This document shows positions 15,000 to 22,976 of a stretch of DNA of 28,647 nucleotides, one piece after another. The stretch lies in NCBI GenBank assembly GCA_934122085.1, contig CAKOVS010000014.1, positions 1 to 28,647 of the forward strand, written 5' to 3'. The notes beneath the pieces are model-generated. The model had not been told where the DNA came from, ran no database searches, and was given only the letters and a program-made list of their open reading frames with translations. The translations under genes were made by a program, and so were the position numbers. Position 1 is the stretch's first letter. Every line of letters starts with the position of its first letter. Source of the DNA: an uncultured Clostridia bacterium (GTDB lineage: Bacteria > Bacillota > Clostridia > TANB77 > CAG-508).

Positions 15000-16580
15000 G
15001 TGAAAAGCAATTTTGCTAAATATATATTTATAATATTTATAGTTGGAATAATAATATTAGTTACTTATAAATTAAATGAAGAAAAGAAAAATACGCAACA
15101 AGAAGAACAAACAACAATAACAAAAGAAGAAAATATAGGAAAAGAAATAAAACTAGGTGTAGCAGAATTTGATACGATAAATCCATTATTAAGTAAAAAT
15201 AAACAAGTCCAAGAAATTACTAAAATAATATATGAGCCATTATTTCAAATAACAAGTGATTATAAGCTAGAAAAGTGCTTGGCAAAAGATTGGGCGAAAA
15301 CAGCAGAAAATAAATATTTGATAAAAATAGATACATCAATAAAATGGTCTGATGGAAATAATTTATCTGTAGATGATGTTATGTTTACAATAGAAAATTT
15401 ATCTAAAATAGATTCAATATACTTTGAAAATATACAACATATAGTAGAAGTAAATAGAGTTGATGACAATACTATAAGGATAATTTTAGATCAAGAGATA
15501 CCATTTTTTGAATACAATTTAATATTTCCTATAATGAGCAAGAAAAATTATGAAGGACAAAATTTTGTTTATGGATCAAGTAATAATTCACCAGTAGGAA
15601 CAGGCAAGTATAAGATAACGAAAAACAGTAGTGATACAATAATTCTTGAAAAAAATGAAAATTATAAAAGAGCGGAATTAACACTTGAGAAAATAACTAT
15701 ATCTAAATATTCAAATATTGGAGAGATGTACAATTCATTTAAATTAGGAAAGATTGATTTAATTACAACAAATAATATAGGAATTGAAAATTATATAGGA
15801 ACAATAGGATATAATAAAGTAGAAACAAATGGAAGAGAATTTGATTTTTTAGCAATAAACACACAAAACCAAGTATTAGCAAATAAAGAAGTAAGACAAG
15901 CAATTTTACGATCAATAAATAGAGAAAGTATAATTTCTCAAGTATATGGAGGAAAATATAGAACACAAGATTACTTTTTAGATTATGGAAATTGGTTACA
16001 AGGAGATAAAGCAGATACATCATATAATGTAGACACAGCAGTTCAAATATTAGAAGATAATGGATGGGAATATAAGTATAATAGGTGGCAACAATATATT
16101 AATTATAGTACAAAAGTAATAAATTTTAAACTTGTAGTTCAAGCATCTAATGATACAAGAGTTGCAATTGCAAATATAATTAAAAGTAATTTAGAAGAAA
16201 TTGGCATAAAAGTATCAATTGTAAAAGCAACAGACAATCAATATCAATCATATTTAGACAATAAAAATTATGATATGATATTAACAGGTGTAACACTCTC
16301 ATTAAGTCCAAATTTAGAAACATTTTTCGGAGATGGAAATTTAGCAAACTTTTCGAATGAAGAATTAAGTTCAATAATGAATGAAGTAAAAAATATAACA
16401 AAAGAAGATTTATTAAAAGAAAAATATACAAGAATTAGGCAAATATATAATGATGAAGTACCATATATAGGATTATTTAGTAATTATTATGAAGTTGCAA
16501 GTAACTGGACTTTAAAAGGCAGTATACCAGCTAATTGGTATAGTATATTTATTAATATAGATAATTGGTATAAAAATTAA
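15000..16580 (+). CDS. Family 5 (peptide/nickel-type) extracellular solute-binding protein, membrane anchored
   Basis: A 526-residue SBP_bac_5 protein. These bind oligopeptides outside the cell and feed them to an Opp/Dpp-type ABC importer. Typical stretches are the LGVAEFDTINPLLS opening, QEITKIIYEPLF, KCLAKDWAKTAENKYLIKI, IKWSDGNNLSVDDVMFTIE, VGTGKYKI and NKEVRQAILRSINRESI. The N-terminus (about 7-24) is one hydrophobic segment followed by LVTYKLNEEKK with no lipobox cysteine, so it would stay as a membrane anchor or signal peptide instead of becoming a lipoprotein, which is unusual for the family in Gram-positives. No permease or ATPase genes lie nearby. The GTG start has AAGGA 11 nt upstream (14984-14988); a four-codon ATG frame overlaps it. 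Confidence 0.85.
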   Translation: MKSNFAKYIFIIFIVGIIILVTYKLNEEKKNTQQEEQTTITKEENIGKEIKLGVAEFDTINPLLSKNKQVQEITKIIYEPLFQITSDYKLEKCLAKDWAKTAENKYLIKIDTSIKWSDGNNLSVDDVMFTIENLSKIDSIYFENIQHIVEVNRVDDNTIRIILDQEIPFFEYNLIFPIMSKKNYEGQNFVYGSSNNSPVGTGKYKITKNSSDTIILEKNENYKRAELTLEKITISKYSNIGEMYNSFKLGKIDLITTNNIGIENYIGTIGYNKVETNGREFDFLAINTQNQVLANKEVRQAILRSINRESIISQVYGGKYRTQDYFLDYGNWLQGDKADTSYNVDTAVQILEDNGWEYKYNRWQQYINYSTKVINFKLVVQASNDTRVAIANIIKSNLEEIGIKVSIVKATDNQYQSYLDNKNYDMILTGVTLSLSPNLETFFGDGNLANFSNEELSSIMNEVKNITKEDLLKEKYTRIRQIYNDEVPYIGLFSNYYEVASNWTLKGSIPANWYSIFINIDNWYKN

Positions 16581-16590
16581 TTATAAAAGT

Positions 16591-16759
16591 TTGAAATATA
16601 AGTTTTTTATTACATTCCTCGGCTTATTACGAAATTTAAGAAATTCTAATTTATTTTATGGCACCCTTCCACTAAAGTGAACTCTTTCCATAAAACTGCA
16701 AAGAATTTCTAAAATTTCTTCATGCACATTCGTCATTTCATGCAAAACTTATATTTCAA
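16591..16759 (+). repeat. Intergenic repeat with 16-bp terminal inverted repeats, copy 1
   Basis: Perfect terminal inverted repeats TTGAAATATAAGTTTT (16591-16606) and its complement (16744-16759) enclose a second stem (16631-16647 with 16702-16718, 16 of 17 paired) and a third (16654-16661 with 16688-16695). The 5' side carries TTATTAC twice and the 3' side TTCATGCA twice. A near-identical copy lies at 19774. It fills most of the 321-bp gap before recA. It could be a MITE or a structured RNA; it holds no gene, and orientation is arbitrary. Confidence 0.8.
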
Positions 16760-16807
16760 TACTTATAATATTAATTAAAAAATTATGAAAAAATTTTATA
16801 AAATTAC

Positions 16808-16835
16808 TTGACAAAAAAATAAAAAACGATATAAT
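16808..16835 (+). promoter_or_regulatory. recA promoter
   Basis: TTGACA (16808-16813) and TATAAT (16830-16835), both perfect, are separated by 16 bp, 66 bp before the start codon. Confidence 0.82.
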
Positions 16836-16843
16836 ATAGATAT

Positions 16844-16857
16844 CGAACAAAGGTTTA
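16844..16857 (+). promoter_or_regulatory. Probable LexA (SOS) box of recA
   Basis: CGAAC-AAAG-GTTTA fits the Bacillota LexA box CGAACRNRYGTTYG at all but two positions and lies 8 bp downstream of the -10, over the expected transcription start. LexA bound here would block recA initiation. lexA itself is not in the window. Confidence 0.7.
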
Positions 16858-16901
16858 GAAAAAGAGACAAAAAATAGTCTCAAGAAAGGAAAGATACAAA
16901 C

Positions 16902-17966
16902 ATGGGAGAAAATGCAGAAAAAAGAAAAGCACTAGAAGTAGCAATGAGCCAAATAGAAAAACAATTTGGAAAAGGATCAGTAATGAAATTAGGAGAATAT
17001 AAAGCAATGGAGGTAGAAGCAATACCAACAGGAGCTTTAAGTTTAGATATAGCATTAGGAATTGGAGGAGTACCAAGAGGAAGAATTATTGAAGTATTTG
17101 GACCAGAATCTTCAGGAAAAACAACATTAGCATTACATATTATAGCAGAAGCACAAAAAATGGGAGGAGAAGCAGCATTTATAGATGCAGAACATGCTTT
17201 AGATCCAGTATATGCAAGAAAATTAGGAGTAGATATAGATAATTTAATAGTATCACAACCAGATACAGGAGAACAAGCATTAGAAATAACAGAAGCATTA
17301 GTAAGAAGTGGTGCATTAGATGTAGTTGTAGTAGACTCTGTTGCAGCATTAGTACCAAAGGCTGAAATAGATGGTGAAATGGGAGACTCACATATGGGGC
17401 TTCAAGCAAGATTAATGTCACAAGCATTAAGAAAATTAGCAGGAGCAATAAATAAATCAAAAACAGTACTTATATTTATTAATCAATTAAGAGAAAAAAT
17501 AGGAGTAATGTTTGGAAATCCAGAAACAACAACAGGTGGTAGAGCATTGAAATTCTATGCATCAGTAAGAATGGATATAAGAAAAACAGAAATGATGAAA
17601 CAAGATGGACAAGTTATAGGAAACAGAGTAAGAGTAAAAGTTATAAAAAACAAAGTAGCTCCACCATTTAGAGAAGCAGAATTTGATGTATTATATGGAA
17701 AAGGAATATCAAAAGTGGGAAATATACTAGACATGGCAGTAAACTTAGACATTGTAGAAAAGAGTGGTGCATGGTTTAGTTATAATGGTCAAAGAATTAG
17801 TCAAGGTAGAGAAAATGCAAAAAGATATTTAGAAGAACATCCAGATATAATGGACGAAATAGAGAAAAAAGTTAGAGATAATTTTGCAAAAGCATTTGAA
17901 CAAAGTTTAGGAGAAGAACTTCCATCTGATGATGAAGAAGATACAGAACCAATAGATGAAGAGTAA
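16902..17966 (+). CDS. recA: Recombinase RecA
   Basis: RecA forms ATP-dependent filaments on single-stranded DNA, drives strand exchange, and stimulates LexA self-cleavage. The 354-residue protein shows IPTGALSLDIALGIGG, Walker A GPESSGKTT (67-75), FIDAEHALDP, Walker B VVVVDSVAALVP, the loop MGLQARLMSQALRKL, and FINQLREKIGVMFGNPET; the acidic C-terminal tail (SDDEEDTEPIDEE) is typical. No intein interrupts it. AAAGGA lies about 12 nt before the ATG. A LexA-like box over its promoter indicates SOS control. It is monocistronic, between a promoter and a clean terminator. Confidence 0.98.
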   Translation: MGENAEKRKALEVAMSQIEKQFGKGSVMKLGEYKAMEVEAIPTGALSLDIALGIGGVPRGRIIEVFGPESSGKTTLALHIIAEAQKMGGEAAFIDAEHALDPVYARKLGVDIDNLIVSQPDTGEQALEITEALVRSGALDVVVVDSVAALVPKAEIDGEMGDSHMGLQARLMSQALRKLAGAINKSKTVLIFINQLREKIGVMFGNPETTTGGRALKFYASVRMDIRKTEMMKQDGQVIGNRVRVKVIKNKVAPPFREAEFDVLYGKGISKVGNILDMAVNLDIVEKSGAWFSYNGQRISQGRENAKRYLEEHPDIMDEIEKKVRDNFAKAFEQSLGEELPSDDEEDTEPIDEE

Positions 17967-17988
17967 ATTTGGAATTATAAAAACCCAT

Positions 17989-18018
17989 AAAAATAGCAAG
18001 AATTTTCTTGCTATTTTT
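17989..18018 (+). terminator. recA terminator
   Basis: AAAAATAGCAAGA (17989-18001) pairs with TCTTGCTATTTTT (18006-18018) around a 4-nt loop; the right arm ends in five T. The symmetrical A and T runs could allow function in both directions. Confidence 0.9.
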
Positions 18019-18078
18019 CTTATTATAGAATAAAATAAGACTAGAATTTTTACTATAGAGAAAGGAACAAAATTTATA

Positions 18079-19767
18079 ATGAATAAGAAATGGGAAATAT
18101 ACAAAACAAATGAAGAAAAAGTTGAAGAATTACAAAAAAAATACAAATTAAATAGATTATTATCAACATTACTTACAAATAGAGGAATAACAGAAGAAAC
18201 TAAAATAGAAAAATTTTTAAATCCAAAGAGAAGTGATTTTTATGATCCATTTGGAATGCCAGATATGGAAAAAGCTGTTGAAAGAATATTAAAAGCAATA
18301 GAAAATAAAGAACAAATAATAATATATGGTGATTATGATGTTGATGGAATCACAAGTGTAACAGTATTAAAAAGTTTTCTTGAAGAAAGAGGAATACAAG
18401 TAAATGTTTATATTCCAAATAGACTGAATGAAGGATATGGATTAAATAAAACAGCAATGGAAGAAATAGCAAAACAAGGAAACAAATTAATGATAACAGT
18501 AGATTGTGGAATAACAGCAGTAGAAGAAGTTGAATATGCAAAAAAATTTGGTATTGAAACAATTATAACAGATCATCATGAACCTGCTGAAGAATTACCA
18601 AAAGCAATAGCAGTAGTAGATGCAAAAAGAAAAGACAATAAATATGAATGTAGAAATTTAGCTGGTGTTGGAGTAGTATTTAAATTAATACAAGCATTAA
18701 GCATAAAATTAAAATTAGACCAAAAAAAATATTTAAAATATTTAGATATAGTTTGTGTTGGAACAATATCTGATATAGTACCATTAACAGATGAGAATAG
18801 AGTAATTGTAAAATTAGGATTAAAATTAGTAGAACAAACAAAAAATTTAGGATTAAAAGAAATATTACAAAGTTGTGGTTATTCAAAAATAAATTCAACA
18901 ACAATATCATTTGGAGTAGCACCAAGAATTAATGCATGTGGAAGAATGGGACATCAAGAAGAAGCATTAAATTTATTATTATCAAAAGAAGAAAAAGAAG
19001 TTAAAGAATTAACACAAAAAATTAATGAATATAATAAAATAAGACAAGAAATAGAAAAAAATATTTATAATGAAGCTATAGAACAAATAGAAAAAGAAAG
19101 AAATGATAATAAAAATACAATAGTAGTATTTGGAAAAGGATGGCATCATGGTGTTATAGGAATTGTTTCATCAAAAATAACAGAACTATATTTTAAGCCA
19201 AGTATTTTATTATGTGAAGAAGATGGAAAATGTAAAGGATCTGGAAGAAGTATACCTGGATTTGATTTACACGAAGCATTAATGGAATGTAATGACACAA
19301 TAGAGAAATTTGGCGGACATGCTATGGCAGTAGGGATAAATATAAATAAAGAAAAAATTGAAGAATTTAAAGAAGAATTTGAAAAAATAGCAAAAGAAAA
19401 AGAAGTTGATAAAATAATTCCAATTTTAAATCTTGATGCAGAAATAAAACTTGATGATGTAAATAAAGAAATGGTAGACAGTTTAAAAGAACTTGAACCT
19501 TTTGGTGAAGCTAATAAAATGCCAATATTTGCATTTAGAAATTTAAAAATAGATTCAATAAGATCTTTATCAGATGGAAAACATTTAAAATTATCTGTAA
19601 AAGATAATAAAAATATAATTAATGCAATAGGATTTAACATGGGAGCATTAGCAGATACTTATCGAATTGGTGATAGAGTTGATATTGCAGGAAATTTAGA
19701 AATAAATTCATTTAATGGTGTTGATAGTATTCAAATTAATATAAAAGATATTATGAAATCAATATAA
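18079..19767 (+). CDS. recJ: Single-stranded-DNA-specific 5'-3' exonuclease RecJ
   Basis: RecJ degrades single-stranded DNA 5' to 3' in recombination, base-excision and mismatch repair. The 562-residue protein has the DHH core: YGDYDVDG with Asp85, Asp87 and Asp89, DCGI from Asp142, DHHEP from Asp165, then DLAGVGVVFKL-like and VCVGTISDIVPL blocks, and the DHHA1 motif GGH (412-414) in FGGHAMAVG, followed by the OB-fold-like C-terminal domain. It lacks the long C-terminal extension of Bacillus RecJ, a form common in Clostridia. ATG 18079 follows AAAGGAAC at a somewhat long 12-13 nt. Placement next to recA groups two recombination genes; an unrelated repeat element separates it from rel. Confidence 0.95.
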   Translation: MNKKWEIYKTNEEKVEELQKKYKLNRLLSTLLTNRGITEETKIEKFLNPKRSDFYDPFGMPDMEKAVERILKAIENKEQIIIYGDYDVDGITSVTVLKSFLEERGIQVNVYIPNRLNEGYGLNKTAMEEIAKQGNKLMITVDCGITAVEEVEYAKKFGIETIITDHHEPAEELPKAIAVVDAKRKDNKYECRNLAGVGVVFKLIQALSIKLKLDQKKYLKYLDIVCVGTISDIVPLTDENRVIVKLGLKLVEQTKNLGLKEILQSCGYSKINSTTISFGVAPRINACGRMGHQEEALNLLLSKEEKEVKELTQKINEYNKIRQEIEKNIYNEAIEQIEKERNDNKNTIVVFGKGWHHGVIGIVSSKITELYFKPSILLCEEDGKCKGSGRSIPGFDLHEALMECNDTIEKFGGHAMAVGININKEKIEEFKEEFEKIAKEKEVDKIIPILNLDAEIKLDDVNKEMVDSLKELEPFGEANKMPIFAFRNLKIDSIRSLSDGKHLKLSVKDNKNIINAIGFNMGALADTYRIGDRVDIAGNLEINSFNGVDSIQINIKDIMKSI

Positions 19768-19773
19768 TAACCA

Positions 19774-19940
19774 AAAAATATAAGCTTTTTATTACATTCC
19801 TCGGCTTATTACAAAATTTAAGAAATTCTAATTTATTTTATGGCACCTTTCCACTAAAGTGAACTCTTTCCATAAAATTGCATAGAATTTCTAAAATTTT
19901 TCCATGCGCATTCGTCATTTCATGCAAAGCTTATATTTTT
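19774..19940 (+). repeat. Intergenic repeat with terminal inverted repeats, copy 2
   Basis: About 94 percent identical by eye to the element at 16591, in the same orientation. Terminal inverted repeats are AAAAATATAAGCTTT (19774-19788) and its complement (19926-19940). Where copy 1 has AAGTTTT/AAAACTT, this copy has AAGCTTT/AAAGCTT, and the outer pair of the second stem is A-T instead of G-C; both are double changes that keep pairing. It starts 7 bp after the recJ stop codon. Confidence 0.8.
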
Positions 19941-19973
19941 AGTTAATTTATATAGAAAATTTTAATAAAAGGC

Positions 19974-20002
19974 TTTAAATTTAAGGTAAAAAGATGTAAA
20001 AT
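19974..20002 (+). promoter_or_regulatory. Weak candidate promoter of rel
   Basis: TTTAAA (19974-19979) and TAAAAT (19997-20002), spacer 17 bp, 36 bp upstream of the start codon. In sequence this A+T rich such matches arise easily. Confidence 0.35.
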
Positions 20003-20037
20003 GTGAAAGAAAAAAATAAATCAATGGGGGGATTTAT

Positions 20038-22251
20038 ATGGCGGAAAATCATACAATAAAAGAGATTATTGAAAAAGTAAAAAAGAACAAAAGATGGCCA
20101 GATGTAAAACTAATACAAAAAGCATATAACTATGCTTTAGAAAAACATGGAACACAATTAAGAAAATCAGGGGAACCATATATAATACACCCAACAAATG
20201 TAGCATATACGATTGCTGAACTTGGACTAGATGAACAAACAATATGTGCAGCACTTTTACATGATGTAGTAGAAGATACAGAAGTAACATATGAAGATAT
20301 AGAAAGAGAATTTGGAAAAGAAATTGCAGATATGGTTGATGGTGTTACAAAATTAAAACAAATAGGACATGCATCAATTGAAGAAAATCAAGTAGAAAAT
20401 TATAGAAAAATGTTCTTAGCAATGGGAAAAGACATAAGAGTAATAATTATAAAGCTAGCAGATAGATTACACAATATGAGAACATTAGAATTTTTAAGAA
20501 GAGATAGACAAATAGCAATAGCAACAGAAACAATGCAATTATATGCACCATTGGCAAACAGACTTGGTCTATATTCAATGAAATGGGAATTAGAAGATTT
20601 AAGCTTTAAATATTTATATCCAAAAGAATATGAAGAATTAATAAAAGGAATAGAGCAAAAAAGAGAAGAAAGACTAAGATTTATTGAAAAAATAATGGAT
20701 GATATAAGACAACAATTAAAAAAAGAACATATTGAAGCAGAAGTTACAGGAAGAGCAAAACACTTATATAGTATATACAGAAAAATGCAAAGAGATAATA
20801 AAACATTAGACCAAATATATGACTTATTTGCATTAAGAATAATTGTAAATTCTGTAAAAGATTGTTATGCAGCATTAGGTGTGGTACATGAAATGTATAG
20901 CCCAATGCCAGGAAGATTTAAGGATTATATAGCAGTTCCAAAAACAAATATGTATCAATCAATACATACAACATTATTAGGAGAAAAAGGAACACCATTT
21001 GAAGTACAAATACGTACATGGGATATGCATAGAATTGCTGAATATGGTATCGCTGCACACTGGGCATATAAAGAAGCAAATTATGGAAGTAGAAAAGGCC
21101 AAAAAGTAGTAAAAGTACAAGATGATAAATTAGCATGGCTTAGAGAAACACTAGAATGGCAACAAGAAATGCAAGATCCACAACAATTCTTAGAAACATT
21201 AAAAACAGAATTATTTGAAGATGAAGTATATGTATTTACACCAAAGGGAGCAATAAAAGTATTACCAAGAGGTGCAACACCAATAGATTTTGCATATAAT
21301 ATTCATGCTGAAATTGGAAATAAAATGGTTGGAGCAAAAATCAACAGTAAAATGGTTCCAATAATAACACCAATCAAAAATGGAGATATCGTAGAAATTT
21401 TAACATCAGATAACTCTAAAGGTCCAAGTATGGATTGGTTAAAATTTGTAAAAAGTACATCTGCGAAAAGTAAAATAAACTCTTGGTTCAAAAAAGAAAA
21501 AAGAGATGAAAATATTGAAAAAGGAAAAGACTTAATAGAAAAAGAATTAAAAAGAATAGGAATTCCATACGTAGAACTTTTCAAAACAGATTATATAAAT
21601 CCAATGTTAGAAAGATATAAATATAAAAACTTAGATGAAATGTATTTAGCTGTTGGATTTGGAGCAATTACAGCAAACAGAATAATTGCAAGAATGTTAA
21701 TAGAATATAGAAAAGAACATAAAGAAGAACCAAAAATAGAAGAAAAAATAGAAGAACTTGCAAAAAATAAAATAGATAATACAAAAGTATCTGATTCAGG
21801 TGTTATTGTAAAAGGAATTGATAATTGTTTAGTAAAATTATCAAAATGTTGTAACCCATTACCAGGAGACGAAATAATAGGATATATAACAAAAGGAAGA
21901 GGAGTATCTGTTCATAGAAAAGATTGCCCAAATGTTGCAGATTTATTAAAAGAGCAAAACAGAATAATAGATGTAAAATGGTATAATGATGAGAAAAAGA
22001 GTTCATATACTGTTGAAATTGAGATATTTGCAAATGATAGAAATGGATTATTAGGAGATATAGTACAAAAATTAAATGACTCAAAAGTAAGATTAATAAG
22101 TGTAAATGCAAAGGCAACAAAAGAAAGAATTGCTATAACAGAAGTTACACTAGAAGTAGATAGTGTAGAAAGTTTAAATAAAGTAATAAGAGAATTACGT
22201 AAAATAGACAGTGTATATGAAGTAAGTAGAAAAAACAAAATGAAGGAATAA
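20038..22251 (+). CDS. relA: Bifunctional (p)ppGpp synthetase/hydrolase Rel
   Basis: Long RelA/SpoT homologue controlling the stringent response: ribosome-linked synthesis of (p)ppGpp and Mn-dependent hydrolysis. The 737 residues give the full order: HD hydrolase with His51, His75-Asp76 (LLHDVVEDT) and KLADRLHNMRT; synthetase with RFKDYIAVPKTNMYQSIHTT (about 293-312) and FEVQIRT; TGS domain near VYVFTPKGAIKVLPRGATPIDFAY; a conserved-cysteine domain with CCNPLPGDEIIGY; and a C-terminal ACT domain (about 660-733). Both catalytic domains look intact, so a bifunctional Rel is expected. GGGGGG lies about 6 nt before the ATG. It is followed by the MBL-fold gene after 13 bp; dtd, often between them, is absent. 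Confidence 0.96.
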   Translation: MAENHTIKEIIEKVKKNKRWPDVKLIQKAYNYALEKHGTQLRKSGEPYIIHPTNVAYTIAELGLDEQTICAALLHDVVEDTEVTYEDIEREFGKEIADMVDGVTKLKQIGHASIEENQVENYRKMFLAMGKDIRVIIIKLADRLHNMRTLEFLRRDRQIAIATETMQLYAPLANRLGLYSMKWELEDLSFKYLYPKEYEELIKGIEQKREERLRFIEKIMDDIRQQLKKEHIEAEVTGRAKHLYSIYRKMQRDNKTLDQIYDLFALRIIVNSVKDCYAALGVVHEMYSPMPGRFKDYIAVPKTNMYQSIHTTLLGEKGTPFEVQIRTWDMHRIAEYGIAAHWAYKEANYGSRKGQKVVKVQDDKLAWLRETLEWQQEMQDPQQFLETLKTELFEDEVYVFTPKGAIKVLPRGATPIDFAYNIHAEIGNKMVGAKINSKMVPIITPIKNGDIVEILTSDNSKGPSMDWLKFVKSTSAKSKINSWFKKEKRDENIEKGKDLIEKELKRIGIPYVELFKTDYINPMLERYKYKNLDEMYLAVGFGAITANRIIARMLIEYRKEHKEEPKIEEKIEELAKNKIDNTKVSDSGVIVKGIDNCLVKLSKCCNPLPGDEIIGYITKGRGVSVHRKDCPNVADLLKEQNRIIDVKWYNDEKKSSYTVEIEIFANDRNGLLGDIVQKLNDSKVRLISVNAKATKERIAITEVTLEVDSVESLNKVIRELRKIDSVYEVSRKNKMKE

Positions 22252-22264
22252 GAGGAGAAGAAAA

Positions 22265-22912
22265 ATGATATTAAAAGAACTAAAGATTGACTCATGGGTT
22301 GGAGATGTAACAAATTGTTATATTGTACAAGACGAGAAATCAAAAGAAACAATGGTAATAGATCCTGCAGGAGATGTTGACAAAATTGTAGAAATGTTAG
22401 ATATATTAAATGCCAATTTAAAATACATTTATTTAACACATTGCCATGGAGATCATATTGGAGGAGTAAAAGAATTAAAAGAGAGAAAAGGTGGAAAAAT
22501 ATTAGCACATAGAAATACAGCAGAAAATTTATTAGACCCTAATATAAGTTTAACAACATATATAGGATTTGAAGGATTAGTTATTCAAGTTGATTCAAGA
22601 GTTGATGATGGAGACTTAATACATTTAGGAAATCTTGAATTTAAAGTAATACACACACCAGGACATACTTCAGGAGGTTCTTGTTTATATTGTGAAGAAG
22701 AAAAATTATTATTTTCAGGAGATACATTATTTAGAGGAACTTGGGGAAGAACAGATGTACCAACAGGAAATTTTGAAGATGTTATAAATTCAATTACAAA
22801 AAAATTAATGACATTACCAGATGAAACAATTGTATATCCAGGACATGGGAAAAGTACAATGATAAGAGAAGAAAAGCCAATTTATTTAGAACTAAAACCA
22901 CGATTATTGTAG
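22265..22912 (+). CDS. MBL-fold metallohydrolase, glyoxalase II-like
   Basis: A 215-residue metallo-beta-lactamase-fold protein with the complete metal set: HCHGDH (His59, His61, Asp63, His64), the HTPGHTSGG histidine, FSGDTLF aspartate and the VYPGHG histidine. The short length, lacking the C-terminal helical domain of true glyoxalase II, matches the YqgX/YcbL-type hydrolases often found next to rel in Bacillota. The physiological substrate is unknown; hydroxyacylglutathione or bacillithiol-conjugate hydrolysis is possible. GAGGAG overlaps the rel stop codon region, giving tight coupling. The 3' end takes part in a 10-bp hairpin (22885-22894 with 22910-22919). Confidence 0.88.
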   Translation: MILKELKIDSWVGDVTNCYIVQDEKSKETMVIDPAGDVDKIVEMLDILNANLKYIYLTHCHGDHIGGVKELKERKGGKILAHRNTAENLLDPNISLTTYIGFEGLVIQVDSRVDDGDLIHLGNLEFKVIHTPGHTSGGSCLYCEEEKLLFSGDTLFRGTWGRTDVPTGNFEDVINSITKKLMTLPDETIVYPGHGKSTMIREEKPIYLELKPRLL

Positions 22913-22919
22913 TTCTAAA
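22885..22919 (+). other. Hairpin overlapping the end of the MBL-fold gene
   Basis: TTTAGAACTA and TAGTTCTAAA form a 10-bp perfect stem with a 15-nt loop spanning the stop codon. No T run follows, so it is at best a weak terminator, and CATATAAT at 22934-22941 further on resembles a sigma-E -10 for spoIIP without a clear -35. Confidence 0.35.
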
Positions 22920-22976
22920 ATACTTGTAACAAACATATAATATATATAAGAGAAATTCAAAAGAAGGGTATGTTAT

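Noticed and set aside
16656..16691. 11-codon minus-strand frame (MERVHFSGRVP) inside the 168-bp repeat, repeated as MERVHFSGKVP in copy 2
   Set aside because: No Shine-Dalgarno, and its conservation is explained by the repeat itself; the single change in it is non-synonymous.
16902..17966. Possible intein or frameshift in recA or mutS
   Set aside because: Both frames are continuous, with all motifs in order and normal length.
22914..22941. Possible sigma-E promoter (CATATAAT as -10) for spoIIP
   Set aside because: The -35 region does not match well and the sequence is too A+T rich to judge.
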